Source: an uncultured Eubacteriales bacterium
GTDB taxonomy: Bacteria > Bacillota > Clostridia > Christensenellales > Aristaeellaceae
DNA length: 64,000 nucleotides
Assembly: GCA_902760595.1 (NCBI GenBank)
Contig: CACWHI010000017.1
Span: forward strand, 25,089 to 89,088
Reading direction: 5' to 3'
Position 1 is the first letter of the stretch. Each line of letters starts with the position of its first letter. Below the pieces are notes generated by a model. The model saw only the letters and a list, made by a program, of their open reading frames with translations, was not told where the DNA came from and did not search any database. Shown piece by piece: positions 32,647 through 41,883 of the stretch. The position numbers were made by a program, and so were the translations under genes.

Positions 32647-33850
32647 AACGACATGGCAGGCTTATGCCCGCAGAAACGGCAAAAAGGGCATCCGCAACCG
32701 GGTGCTGGTCATTTACACGGTCAAGTGCGCCGAGTTCGTGGCGCAGGAGATCGTGCGCCAGAGCGGCGACGCGGACGTGGAAATGGTGGGCTTCGACGGC
32801 TGTACGGACAACCAGTACGCGGTGAACCTGCTCATCAGCCTGATCCGGCATCCGAACATCGGCGCGGTGCTGGCGGTGGGCCTGGGCTGCGAGTACGTGC
32901 AGCCGGAATGGCTGGCCGATATCGCGGCGAAGGAGGGGAAGCCGGCCCAATGGCTGTTCATCCAGCGGGAGGGCGGCACGGCGAAGACGGTCGAAAAGGG
33001 CCTGACCTGGGTGCGCTCCGCGCTGGAGGAGCTGCGGCATACGCCGCGGGTGCCGATGTCCTTTTCCGAGCTGGTCATCGGCGCAGAGTGCGGCGGCAGC
33101 GACGCCACCAGCGGCCTGGCCGGCAACGTGGTGGTGGGCCGCTTCTTTGACGCGCTGGTGGACGCGGGCGGCACCGCGGTCTTCGAGGAGATCGTGGAGG
33201 CGATCGGGCTGGATCAGTGGCTGCTCAGCCGCGCGGCCAGCGAGCAGGCGAGGCGGGAGCTCCGCTTCACCTACGACAAGGCGCTGGACTATTGCCGCCA
33301 GGTGCGGCAGTACTCCATCAGCCCGGGCAATTTCGCCGGCGGCCTGACCACGATCGAGGAAAAGAGCATGGGCGCGGTGATCAAGAGCGGCTCCCGGCCC
33401 ATCCAGGGCGTGATCAAGGTATCCTGCCCGCCCCCGAGCCCGGGCCTGTGGCTCCTGGATTCCACCCCGGACCCGTCCTGGATGCAGTTCGGCATCACGA
33501 ACCCCAACGACAACGAGGGCCTGATGGACCTGGTCAGCTGCGGGGCGCACATCGTGTTCCTGGTCACGGGACGCGGCAACGTGGTGGGCAGCGCGGTCAG
33601 CCCGTGTATCAAGATCACCGGCAACGCGGAGACCTTCGCGCGGATGAGCGGCGATATGGACTTTGACGCAAGCCCGGTCCTGCGCGGCAAATGCGGCATG
33701 GACGAGCTGGAGCGCAGGCTGGAGGCGCTGGTCGTCTCGGTCGCTGCCGGCAGCCCCGCCAGGGCGGAAACGCTGGGGCACCGGGAATTCTTCATCCCGT
33801 ACAAATATCAGGAAAAACAGGTGGCTTTCCCCAAGCCCTGTGAACAGTAG
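32639..33850 (+). CDS. UxaA-type dehydratase, C-terminal catalytic subunit
   Basis: A 403-aa protein covering the catalytic region of altronate/galactarate dehydratases; the enzymes dehydrate sugar acids to 2-keto-3-deoxy acids using iron. The family opening GKKGIRNRVLVIYTVKCAEF, the metal/substrate segment VIGAECGGSDATSGLAGNVV, and KVSCPPPSPGLWLLD are visible. Which acid is processed cannot be decided. ATG at 32639 overlaps the SAF gene's end. Confidence 0.9.
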   Translation: MSETTWQAYARRNGKKGIRNRVLVIYTVKCAEFVAQEIVRQSGDADVEMVGFDGCTDNQYAVNLLISLIRHPNIGAVLAVGLGCEYVQPEWLADIAAKEGKPAQWLFIQREGGTAKTVEKGLTWVRSALEELRHTPRVPMSFSELVIGAECGGSDATSGLAGNVVVGRFFDALVDAGGTAVFEEIVEAIGLDQWLLSRAASEQARRELRFTYDKALDYCRQVRQYSISPGNFAGGLTTIEEKSMGAVIKSGSRPIQGVIKVSCPPPSPGLWLLDSTPDPSWMQFGITNPNDNEGLMDLVSCGAHIVFLVTGRGNVVGSAVSPCIKITGNAETFARMSGDMDFDASPVLRGKCGMDELERRLEALVVSVAAGSPARAETLGHREFFIPYKYQEKQVAFPKPCEQ

Positions 33851-33862
33851 GAGGTTTTGGAT

Positions 33863-34663
33863 ATGGCAGCTTTTACGGAAGAGCAGATGAAGCAGTTTAC
33901 CATGGCGAAGTGGTATGACCTTTCCGGGCAGGTCGCCATCGTGACCGGCGGCGCGACGGGCCTGGGCCTGGCGATCACGCGCTGCCTGATCAGCGCGGGC
34001 GCCCGCGTGGCGGTGCTGGGCCGCAGCGCGGCGGAAACGGTGGCACCGGCGCTGGCGGAGTTCGGCGGCAGCGCGGTCTATTACCGCTATGACGTGACCG
34101 AGACCGACCGCGCCCAGGCGATGGTGGATCAGGTGATCGCCGATTTCGGGCAGGTGGATATCCTGGTCAACAACGCCGGCAACCACTGCAAGAAATTCAT
34201 CTGGGACATGACGGTGGAGGACTATACCTCCGTGCTCAATACCCACCTGGTCGGCGCGTTCGCGCTGACGAAGGCCGTGGCCCCGCACATGAAGGAGCGC
34301 CGGCACGGGCGCATCATCTTCCAGGCGAGCATGACCAGCTTCATCGGCCAGCCCATGGTATCCGGCTACGCGACGGCGAAGGCGGGCTACCTGGGGCTGA
34401 TCCACACCCTGACCGCCGAACTGGCGGAATACGGCGTGACGGTCAACGCTATCGCGCCGGGCTGGATCGACACGCCTATGTTCCATAAGGCTACCGATAC
34501 CGATCCCCAGCGCCTGAACAAGATCCTGGGCCGCATCCCCGCCAAGTCGGTGGGCGACCCCATGGATATCGGTATGTGCGCCGCCTTCCTGTGCAGCGAC
34601 GCCGCGCGGTACATTTCCGGCGCGTGCATCCCCGTGGACGGCGGCGCGCTGATCGGGTTCTGA
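33863..34663 (+). CDS. SDR-family oxidoreductase
   Basis: A 266-aa NAD(P)-dependent short-chain dehydrogenase: cofactor motif TGGATGLG, structural NNAG, catalytic Ser in QASMTS and the YATAK (YxxxK) pair, and the closing CIPVDGGALIGF. Closest in style to gluconate 5-dehydrogenase/KduD-like sugar-acid enzymes. The start at 33863 has AGGAGG at 8 bp. It follows the dehydratase by 12 bp, so it probably oxidises or reduces the sugar acid of this pathway. Confidence 0.92.
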   Translation: MAAFTEEQMKQFTMAKWYDLSGQVAIVTGGATGLGLAITRCLISAGARVAVLGRSAAETVAPALAEFGGSAVYYRYDVTETDRAQAMVDQVIADFGQVDILVNNAGNHCKKFIWDMTVEDYTSVLNTHLVGAFALTKAVAPHMKERRHGRIIFQASMTSFIGQPMVSGYATAKAGYLGLIHTLTAELAEYGVTVNAIAPGWIDTPMFHKATDTDPQRLNKILGRIPAKSVGDPMDIGMCAAFLCSDAARYISGACIPVDGGALIGF

Positions 34664-34664
34664 T

Positions 34665-35438
34665 ATGGCGGCGCCAGGCCAAGCCCCGGCGATGATCCCC
34701 GTGAGGCGGATCATCGAAAAGATGGACGAGTATATGAGCCGCCTGGACTATGCCGGCGCGCAGCGGCACCTGGATTACTGGCTGGCCGAGGCGCGGATGC
34801 TGGGCGACCGGCGCGGGGAGCTGACGGTGCTCAACGAGCTGATCGGCCACAGCCGCAAAACGAACCAGCGCGAACAGGCCGAGCGCTGCGCCGCCGAGGC
34901 GCTGGCCCTGCTGGATGAGCTTTCGCTGGACGACGGCGCGACGGTGGGCACGACCTGCGTCAATATCGGCACCGCGGCCTACGTGTTCGGGGACTACGAG
35001 CGCTCCATGGCGATGTTCCGGCGCGCGGAGGCCGCTTACCGCCAGGCGGCGGACACGGACGCGAAGCTGATGGGCGGGCTGTACAACAATATGGGCCTGA
35101 CCCTGACGGCGCTTTCCCGCTGGGACGAGGCGATGGACGCCTACAGCAGGGCTATCGGCTGGATGGAAAAGGTGCCGGGCGGCGCGCTGGAGCAGGCGGA
35201 GACCTGCCTGAATATGGCGAACACCCTGGAATATCAGTTCGGCTCCGTGGAGGCGGAGCGGCGGATCTGTGAGTTGCTGGACCAGGCGGAGGCACTGCTG
35301 GACCGCCCGGACCTGCCGCGCGACGGCTACTATGCCTACGTGCTGGATCACTGCGCGCCGACCTTTGAGCGGTACGGGTATTTCCTGACGGCAGATAAGC
35401 TGAAGAAATGGACGAGAAGCTACTATGAACGGACTTGA
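34665..35438 (+). CDS. Tetratricopeptide-repeat protein
   Basis: A 257-aa soluble protein of stacked TPR helices (about residues 20-230; e.g. AYVFGDYERSMAMFRRAEAA and ALSRWDEAMDAYSRAIGWME are typical A/B helix pairs). No enzymatic motif. It begins one base after the SDR stop and its end overlaps the DUF4037 gene by 14 bp, so all are translated together. A scaffold or sensor role for its two downstream partners is plausible. An alternative start nine codons later (MIPVRRI) is possible. Confidence 0.85.
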   Translation: MAAPGQAPAMIPVRRIIEKMDEYMSRLDYAGAQRHLDYWLAEARMLGDRRGELTVLNELIGHSRKTNQREQAERCAAEALALLDELSLDDGATVGTTCVNIGTAAYVFGDYERSMAMFRRAEAAYRQAADTDAKLMGGLYNNMGLTLTALSRWDEAMDAYSRAIGWMEKVPGGALEQAETCLNMANTLEYQFGSVEAERRICELLDQAEALLDRPDLPRDGYYAYVLDHCAPTFERYGYFLTADKLKKWTRSYYERT

Positions 35439-36366
35439 ACTTTCCCGCGCCTACTATGAAAGCTACGGCAGACCCATGCTGGAGCGGGACTTCCCTGATC
35501 TGCTGTCGCTGATCGCCGTGGGGCTCACCGGCAGCGGGTCGGAATGCTATGGATATGACGACGAGGTATCCCGGGATCATGATTTTGAACCGGGCTTCTG
35601 TATATTCCTGCCGGATGAAACTGTGGTGGACCGCTCCCGGGCCTTCCGGCTGGAGCGCGCCTACGCGAAGCTCCCGAAAACCATGGACGGGGCGTCCCGC
35701 TCCCTGGCGGGACCGACGGGCGGCGCGAGGCGCGGCGTGCTGCGTACGGCGGAGTTCTTTGCCGATAAGGTCGGCGCGCCGGACGGCAGGCTGACGTCGG
35801 AGCAGTGGCTGCGGCTGCCGGACTACGCGCTGAGCGAGGCGACCAACGGCGAGATCTTCGCGGACGGTTATGGCGAGGTGACGCGCATCCGGGCGGCGCT
35901 TTCCGCCCAGCCGGAGGACATCCGGCTGAAGAAGCTGGCCGGGCACGTGCTGCTGATGGCTCAGGCGGGGCAGTACAACTACGGCCGCTGCCTGCGCCAC
36001 GGGGAGACCGGCGCGGCCCAGCTGGCCGTGGGCCGCTTCGCGGACAGCGCGATGCAGGCGGTGTTCCTGCTGAACCGGGTGTACATGCCGTATTACAAGT
36101 GGGCCTTCCGCGCCATGCGCGCGCTGCCGAAGCTGGGCCTGCTCGCGGAGCTGCTGGAATACCTGCTGACTACCGACAACGACGGTGAGCGCGCGGAGGA
36201 GAAGCAGGACGTGATCGAAGGCATCGCGGCGGACATCATCGACGAGCTGATGGAGCAGGGCCTGACGAAGGCGACCTGCGGCGACCTGGAAAAGCACGCC
36301 TATTCCATCCAGGACGGCATCCGCGACGCAGGCATCCGCAATATGCACATCCTGGCCGCTGTATGA
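35425..36366 (+). CDS. DUF4037-domain protein, nucleotidyltransferase-like
   Basis: A 313-aa protein. Residues ~30-60 read LTGSGSECYGYDDEVSRDHD, a GS-x-n-D-x-D pattern resembling the catalytic core of minimal nucleotidyltransferases, followed by a helical domain (DUF4037, ~150-310). Family members are uncharacterised. It overlaps the TPR gene by 14 bp and precedes a radical SAM gene by 10 bp. The NTase-like site is visible; the reaction is unknown. Confidence 0.8.
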   Translation: MNGLELSRAYYESYGRPMLERDFPDLLSLIAVGLTGSGSECYGYDDEVSRDHDFEPGFCIFLPDETVVDRSRAFRLERAYAKLPKTMDGASRSLAGPTGGARRGVLRTAEFFADKVGAPDGRLTSEQWLRLPDYALSEATNGEIFADGYGEVTRIRAALSAQPEDIRLKKLAGHVLLMAQAGQYNYGRCLRHGETGAAQLAVGRFADSAMQAVFLLNRVYMPYYKWAFRAMRALPKLGLLAELLEYLLTTDNDGERAEEKQDVIEGIAADIIDELMEQGLTKATCGDLEKHAYSIQDGIRDAGIRNMHILAAV

Positions 36367-36376
36367 GGAGACGAAC

Positions 36377-37072
36377 ATGCTGAAGATCTATGGCCTGCAG
36401 AAGATGACCCTGCTGGACTATCCGGAGCACGTGGCCTGCACGGTGTTCCTGAACGCGTGCAATTTCAAATGCCCCTACTGCCACAATTTTGAGCTGGTCA
36501 CCGGCGACGCGCCGCCCGTGATGGAGACGGAGGAGCTGTACCGCTTCCTGGACAGGCGGCACGGCCTGCTGGACGGCGTGGCGATCACCGGGGGAGAGCC
36601 CTGCCTGCATCCGGAGCTGCCGGAGCTCATCCGCGGCATCCGGGACAGGGGCTTCGGGGTGAAGCTGGATACCAACGGCTGCTATCCGGATATGCTGCGC
36701 GGGCTGCTGGCCGGAAAACTGGTTGACTATGTGGCCATGGACGTCAAGAACAGCCCTGCCCGCTACGCGGCCACGGTGGGCCTGGACCGGCTCGACCTCA
36801 CACCCGTGCGGCAGAGCATCGCGCTGCTGCTCAGCTCCGACGTGGAGTACGAGTTCCGCACCACCGTGGTGGACGAACTGCACAGCGAGGAGGACTTCGA
36901 GGAGATCGGCCGGATGATCCGGGGAGCGAAGCGGTACTTCCTCCAGGCCTTTACCGACCGGGATACCGTGCCCTTCGACGGCCTGCACGCCCCCAGAGCG
37001 GAAAAAATGAAAAGCTGCCTCGCCCGGGTGAAACCGTGGGTCGAGGCAGCGGAGCTCAGGGGAGTAGACTGA
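36377..37072 (+). CDS. Anaerobic NrdG-like radical SAM activating protein
   Basis: A 231-aa radical SAM enzyme of the type annotated as anaerobic ribonucleoside-triphosphate reductase activating protein. The [4Fe-4S] motif is CNFKCPYC (C-x3-C-x2-C, residues ~27-34), with the SAM-binding GGE in ITGGEPCL and the TNG strand LDTNGCYPD. No nrdD or other glycyl-radical enzyme is nearby, so its real partner is uncertain. It shares an operon with the TPR and DUF4037 genes. The stop codon directly abuts that of the convergent L,D-transpeptidase gene (0-bp gap). Confidence 0.92.
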   Translation: MLKIYGLQKMTLLDYPEHVACTVFLNACNFKCPYCHNFELVTGDAPPVMETEELYRFLDRRHGLLDGVAITGGEPCLHPELPELIRGIRDRGFGVKLDTNGCYPDMLRGLLAGKLVDYVAMDVKNSPARYAATVGLDRLDLTPVRQSIALLLSSDVEYEFRTTVVDELHSEEDFEEIGRMIRGAKRYFLQAFTDRDTVPFDGLHAPRAEKMKSCLARVKPWVEAAELRGVD

Positions 37073-38629
37073 TTAATCTGTATATCCGTTTTTCAGGTTG
37101 GCGTTATAGATGGTCTCCGGCCTGGGCGGGGCGGAGCAGGTGGCGCAGGGCGTCAGCTCGTTATAGGGCTTCAGCGTCAGCTCGCCGTAGTGAAAGGGCG
37201 CCAGGGGCCAGTAGCGCTTGTTGACCGAGGAACACTTGGCGGTCGTGTGGTAGCGGGAGCCGCCCACCGTGTTATAATACAATACCGTTTCATCCGCCGG
37301 GTATTCCGTATAGCGCGTCGCGTCGTCCCAGACGAAGACGCGCGTATTTATTTTCAGGTGGTTGTACAGCCATTCCATATTCTGCCCCTGGGCGTTCGCC
37401 TTGCGCTGCACGCGGATGCAGCCGTGGCTGGCCTTGTGGCCCAGCTTTGGCTCCGTGCTGGAATAATCATGCAGGTCATCCCCATAGACCACGCTGGGCA
37501 CCTGGTGGATCAGGCAGCCGTTGTTGAGCAGCAGCCCATAGTCACAGTACAGGTTGCCCGACCAGAAGCCGCCGGATTTGCTGACGATCAGGAATTCACC
37601 CGCGGGCGTTTCGTTCCAGAGCTGCTCCTTGTTGTTGAGGCCGGTGGAAACCAGCAGCTCGCCGGTCAGCTTTCCCTTTTCAAAAATGTACATGGTCTGG
37701 TTCCACTTGTCGATCACCAGGCCGTAATCGTCGCGCGGGGTCACCTGCTTCAGGATATCGGCGGGAAGGTAGCCGCGCAGCTTTTCCGCCGTGACGCCGT
37801 AGCCCTGCTTGCTGCGGGAGCGGCGGTAGGCGTCGCCGTAGCTGGTATTGTATACCTCCACCAGCGCCCAGCCGTCATCGGTGGTCTCCAGCACGTGCAC
37901 GCCCTGGCTTAAGTAGGTGACCTCGCCGATCACGTTGTCCTTGCTGCTGCCGTCCGGCGTGCTGCGCAGCAGGCAGGTGGTCTTGCCGTTGTGCTTGCCG
38001 TCGTCCAGGATGGTGATGGGCTGCATCATCGCGTCCCAGATCGCCTGCTCGTCGCTGAGGTCGCCCATGGTCATAGTCCAGTAATTGGGGGCCGTTTCTC
38101 CGGCCGCCTGGACGCCGGGCGTCACGTTGTGGGAAGGGGGCTCGGCGTTTTCGTCGATCACCTGATAGTGCCTCAGCCCGGCCGCTTCCCCGACGTCGGG
38201 CTCCAGGTCCCAGACGGAGGGCGGCGCGTTCTCGGGATCGTTTTTCAGGGTGACGGTGATGGCTTTTTTGTCGGTGTCCGCGCTTTCGCCGCTGCGCAGG
38301 GTAAGGGTCAGCGTGTAGTCGCCGTCTGGCGCGCTCATGCCGTCCTCCCAGACCTCGATGCTCAGGTCGTTGCGGCCCGGCTCCACGGGTGTCTCAAAGA
38401 CCGGCGCGCCGGCGATGGGCCAGCTGACGGACAGGATGCCCGCGCAGCCGGAATTGACGGCGATATCCAGGCGGTTGTCAGCGGGCAGCGCGATCTCCGT
38501 GCTGTGCCCCAGCAGGGTCAGGCGGACGGCGGCAGGCTCCTCCGCGCCGGCAGGGCTGAGGCTGATCAGGATCGCGCATATGAGCAGGAAAGCCCGGAAA
38601 CGGGCGAAACGTCGTCTGATGGGGATCAT
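37073..38629 (-). CDS. Secreted L,D-transpeptidase (YkuD) with C-terminal Cys-rich module
   Basis: A 518-aa secreted cell-wall enzyme that makes 3-3 peptidoglycan crosslinks or anchors proteins. A signal peptide (~1-30), a beta-rich N-terminal part (~35-130), an SH3-like stretch (~220-260, VHVLETTDDGWALVEVYN) and the YkuD domain (~300-440) with catalytic HKASHGCIRV are present. The last ~60 residues form a separate module (YYNTVGGSRYHTTAKC then ELTPCATC) with three or four conserved Cys, which I do not recognise with certainty. Overlaps topB by 4 bp (ATGA), so it is in one operon with topB and the CHAP gene. Confidence 0.92.
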   Translation of the reverse strand: MIPIRRRFARFRAFLLICAILISLSPAGAEEPAAVRLTLLGHSTEIALPADNRLDIAVNSGCAGILSVSWPIAGAPVFETPVEPGRNDLSIEVWEDGMSAPDGDYTLTLTLRSGESADTDKKAITVTLKNDPENAPPSVWDLEPDVGEAAGLRHYQVIDENAEPPSHNVTPGVQAAGETAPNYWTMTMGDLSDEQAIWDAMMQPITILDDGKHNGKTTCLLRSTPDGSSKDNVIGEVTYLSQGVHVLETTDDGWALVEVYNTSYGDAYRRSRSKQGYGVTAEKLRGYLPADILKQVTPRDDYGLVIDKWNQTMYIFEKGKLTGELLVSTGLNNKEQLWNETPAGEFLIVSKSGGFWSGNLYCDYGLLLNNGCLIHQVPSVVYGDDLHDYSSTEPKLGHKASHGCIRVQRKANAQGQNMEWLYNHLKINTRVFVWDDATRYTEYPADETVLYYNTVGGSRYHTTAKCSSVNKRYWPLAPFHYGELTLKPYNELTPCATCSAPPRPETIYNANLKNGYTD

Positions 38630-40791
38630 CCTTTCTTACGGTAGACGATCGGCGCGCTGGCGCCGGTCAGGCCGGGCTCCGCGGGATCGAAGCGGATGGA
38701 CTGGCCGTCGATGCTCACGGTGCCGGTGGAGCCGCGCACGGTCTTCTGCTTCAGCAGCAGCGTGACCAGCCTGCGGGTCAGCTGCGGGCCGCCGCCGCGG
38801 GTCAGGCAGTCCTTCCACAGGGTGAAGGCGCAGCCGTTCTGCCAGTTGCTGCAGCCGAAGGCCTTTTCGGACTCCTTGACGGGCTTTCCGCACAGCGGAC
38901 ACGCGGCGTCCTCCAGCAGGTCCTGCTTCCTTGCGGCGCCGGCTTTGCTTCCGCGCTTGCCCCGCCGGGTCTCTTCGGGAAAGCCGCCCTCCACCGTGGT
39001 GGATTTCGCGTAATCCACCAGGAATTCGCTCAGCCGGCGGATGCCCTGCATGAAGCGCTCGGTATCGCGCCTGTTGGCGGCGATCTCGTTCAGCGCCAGC
39101 TCCCACTTGCCGGTGGTCTCGGGGCTGGCCAGCTCCTGCGGACAGATGCCGATCAGGGCGATGCCCTTGGGTGTGGCCTGGATGGTCTTGCCCTTGCGTT
39201 CGGCGTAGCCTACCTGCAGCAGCCGCTCGATGATGGCCGCGCGGGTGGCCGGGGTACCGAGGCCGCTGCCCTTCATCTGCTCGCGGAGGGCTTCGTCGTC
39301 CAGGTCGCGGCCCGCGTTTTCCATGGCGGCGAGCAGGCTGGCGTCGGTGTGCGGGGCGGGCGGCTTGGTGGCCTCTTTCTTGACGGAGGCCTTCTCCACC
39401 TTCCGGGTGTCGCCCTCGGCCAGCGCGGGCAGGGCTGGGTCGGCGTCCTTTTTTTCCGCCTTCGCGGCGCCGCGGTACACGGCCTTCCAGCCGGGAGCGC
39501 GCTCCGTGCGGCCCGTGGAGCGGAAGCGCTCCCCGGCCGCCTCGGTCACGACCTTCACCTGGTCGTACTCATACGGCGGATAGAAGGCGGCGATGGCCCG
39601 GCGCGCCACCATGTCGAACAGCGCGCGCTCATCGGGGGACATTTTTTCCACCGGCGCGCGGTTCAGGGTGGGCAGGATGGCGTGGTGATCGCTCACCTTT
39701 TCGTTGTCGAATACGCGCCTGCTCACGGGCAGGCCGCCGTTTTCGTTTTTGGGGATGCCCTGCACCAGCGGCTGGTATTCGTTCGGCAGCTGCTGGAAGG
39801 TCTTCGGCAGGCGCTTCAGCATGTCCATAGGCAGGTAGCGGCTGTCTGTACGCGGATAGGTCAGGGCCTTCCAGCGCTCGTACAGGCTCTGGGCCAGCTT
39901 CAGCGTCTTGTCCGCGGTGAAGCCCAGCTGGCGGTTCGCCTCGCGCTGCAGGCTGGTCAGGTCAAAGAGCTGGGGCGGCAGGTCGCGCTTCTGCTCGGAG
40001 GTGACGCTGAGCACCTTCGCCTCCTGTCCGCGCACCTTCTTTGCCAGGGCGGCGGCCTTGTCCTTGTCGGGGATGCGGTTGGCCGTCTTCTCGTCCTTCA
40101 CGGCGGGGTCGAACCACTGGCCCTGGTAGTCTCCGAAATCGGCGGTCAGGGTATGGTACTCCACGGGCACGAAATCCGCGATCTCCTTGCCGCGCTTCAC
40201 CAGGATGGCCAGGGTCGGCGTCTGCACGCGGCCCATGGACAAAAGCACGTTGTACCGGATAGTGAAGGCGCGGCTGGCGTTCATGCCCACCAGCCAGTCC
40301 GCCACGGAGCGGCACTGAGCGGAGCGGTACAGTCCGTCGTAATCCGCGGACGGCCTGAGCTGCGCGAAGCCCTCCTTGATGGCCTCGTCCGTCATGGACG
40401 AGATCCACAGCCGCTCCACCGGCTTTTTGCACTTCGCCTGCTCGTAGATCAGGCGGAAGATCAGCTCCCCCTCGCGCCCGGCGTCGGTGGCGCAGATGAG
40501 GCTGTCCACCTCGGCGGAGTTCATCAGCTTTTTGAGCACGGAGAACTGGCTGCGGGTCTTGGGGATCACCTTGGTAGGGATCGTTTCAGGCTCGATGGGC
40601 AGGTCCTCCATGCGCCACTTCTTGTAGCGCTCGTCCAGCTCGTCGGGCTCCATCAGAGTCACCAGGTGCCCGAGGGCCCAGCTGACCATGTAATCCCCGC
40701 CCTGCATATAGCCCTCTTTGCGCTCCCCGCATTTGAGCACCTTGGCGATGTCGCGGGCTACGGAGGGCTTTTCGGCAATGACTAATTTCAT
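38626..40791 (-). CDS. topB: DNA topoisomerase III
   Basis: Type IA topoisomerase that decatenates DNA. The 721-aa protein has the TOPRIM domain (MKLVIAEKPSVARDIAKVLK at the start, CATDAGREGELI acidic motif) and the active-site Tyr in LTYPRTDSRYLP. A C-terminal zinc-ribbon-like part (LEDAACPLCGKPV, CSNWQNGC) is present. Overlaps the CHAP gene by 4 bp upstream and the L,D-transpeptidase by 4 bp downstream. Confidence 0.96.
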   Translation of the reverse strand: MKLVIAEKPSVARDIAKVLKCGERKEGYMQGGDYMVSWALGHLVTLMEPDELDERYKKWRMEDLPIEPETIPTKVIPKTRSQFSVLKKLMNSAEVDSLICATDAGREGELIFRLIYEQAKCKKPVERLWISSMTDEAIKEGFAQLRPSADYDGLYRSAQCRSVADWLVGMNASRAFTIRYNVLLSMGRVQTPTLAILVKRGKEIADFVPVEYHTLTADFGDYQGQWFDPAVKDEKTANRIPDKDKAAALAKKVRGQEAKVLSVTSEQKRDLPPQLFDLTSLQREANRQLGFTADKTLKLAQSLYERWKALTYPRTDSRYLPMDMLKRLPKTFQQLPNEYQPLVQGIPKNENGGLPVSRRVFDNEKVSDHHAILPTLNRAPVEKMSPDERALFDMVARRAIAAFYPPYEYDQVKVVTEAAGERFRSTGRTERAPGWKAVYRGAAKAEKKDADPALPALAEGDTRKVEKASVKKEATKPPAPHTDASLLAAMENAGRDLDDEALREQMKGSGLGTPATRAAIIERLLQVGYAERKGKTIQATPKGIALIGICPQELASPETTGKWELALNEIAANRRDTERFMQGIRRLSEFLVDYAKSTTVEGGFPEETRRGKRGSKAGAARKQDLLEDAACPLCGKPVKESEKAFGCSNWQNGCAFTLWKDCLTRGGGPQLTRRLVTLLLKQKTVRGSTGTVSIDGQSIRFDPAEPGLTGASAPIVYRKKG

Positions 40792-41801
40792 GGATATATC
40801 TCTTTCATGGCTTCCAGAAAGTCCGGATCCTGCTCCATCACGGCGCGGGTCGCCAGGTCCATTTTGTAGGTGACCTTCAGGCCCATCTGTTTCTGATAGC
40901 TCTTCAGCGCGAGGACGACGGTCCGGTCGACATTCTTCCGGTAAGTCTTGCGCGCCTTCAGCAGACCCTTTCGCGTCAGGAAGGACTGCAGCACGAAGGC
41001 GTCGTCACAGTCGTCGTACAGGCCGACGTCCGTATAAGCGCGGCGCACCGGCGTGCCGAAGCCGTAAATCAGCTTGTGGCTGAGGGGAAACACGTTGCGC
41101 TGCACCCGGTCGGGGTTGTTGCCCTCGAGCACGTGGATCTGCACCTCGCCGTTCGCGTCCCGGGTCACGCCCTCCACGATGGCGACGTGATCCGTGCCCA
41201 CCTCCGGCGAATACCAGGCGATCCATACGTAATCGCCCGGGAAGGGGATGTACTCGTTATTGACCAGATAGTGGTCCGCGCCGATCAGCCATTGCTTTTC
41301 ATGGCTCTTGGGAATGCGGTCGTCGTCGGTGACGAAGCGCCCGCGGGCCACGAACCATGGCGCGCCTTCCTTGGCCTTGCCGTACATGGGGTAGATATCC
41401 CGCAGCATGGTCGTGCCGTAGCGGGTGTCCGCCTCATTGACGCACCAGGTCAGAAATTCGGCGCACCAGGCCGTCTGCTTGCCGGCGTACCAGTCGCCGT
41501 ACTTGCTTTCGTCCTTACCGGGACCCTCCACATAGCCCAGCTCTTCCTGGGCCACCTTGATGACCAGCAGCCAGGGCTCCGTGTCCTTTACCGCCTCCGG
41601 GTCGATGACCGGCGGTTCCCAGCCCTCTTCAGGCGGGAGCACGCGCTCCGTGGGGAGGATGGAGGGCTGCGGAAGCGTGTATACGGTGGCCTGCGCATCT
41701 TCCGCGGCGGCCTGCGTGTTTTCCGCGCTCGCGGGACCGAACAAACACAGAATGGCTGCCGTGATCATCAGTGCGGTCAGGGTGATTCGGCGTTTTGTCA
41801 T
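40788..41801 (-). CDS. Secreted CHAP-domain peptidoglycan amidase
   Basis: A 337-aa exported protein: signal peptide (~1-27), Pro-rich linker (~40-70), CHAP/NlpC-like catalytic domain (~85-245) with Cys in TAWCAEFLTWCVN and His in GTDHVAIVEG, and a C-terminal peptidoglycan-binding-1-like repeat (~265-330, VLQSFLTRKGLL). It should cleave stem peptides or cross-bridges in the wall. First gene of the operon with topB and the L,D-transpeptidase. Confidence 0.88.
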   Translation of the reverse strand: MTKRRITLTALMITAAILCLFGPASAENTQAAAEDAQATVYTLPQPSILPTERVLPPEEGWEPPVIDPEAVKDTEPWLLVIKVAQEELGYVEGPGKDESKYGDWYAGKQTAWCAEFLTWCVNEADTRYGTTMLRDIYPMYGKAKEGAPWFVARGRFVTDDDRIPKSHEKQWLIGADHYLVNNEYIPFPGDYVWIAWYSPEVGTDHVAIVEGVTRDANGEVQIHVLEGNNPDRVQRNVFPLSHKLIYGFGTPVRRAYTDVGLYDDCDDAFVLQSFLTRKGLLKARKTYRKNVDRTVVLALKSYQKQMGLKVTYKMDLATRAVMEQDPDFLEAMKEIYP

Positions 41802-41839
41802 CAGTGCCCCTCCATCGGATTCGTCGAAATCACCCGCTT

Positions 41840-41868
41840 ATTATACCCCGGTTCGCGGGAAAAGGCAA
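41840..41868 (-). promoter_or_regulatory. SigA-type promoter of the CHAP-topB-Ldt operon
   Basis: TTGCCT (41863-41868), 17 bp, perfect TATAAT (41840-41845), ~40 bp before the ATG. Confidence 0.75.
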
Positions 41869-41883
41869 ACGAAACAGGAATTG

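Noticed and set aside
32609..34714. 701-aa minus-strand frame across the sugar-acid operon
   Set aside because: Shadow frame spanning several real genes, low-complexity composition.
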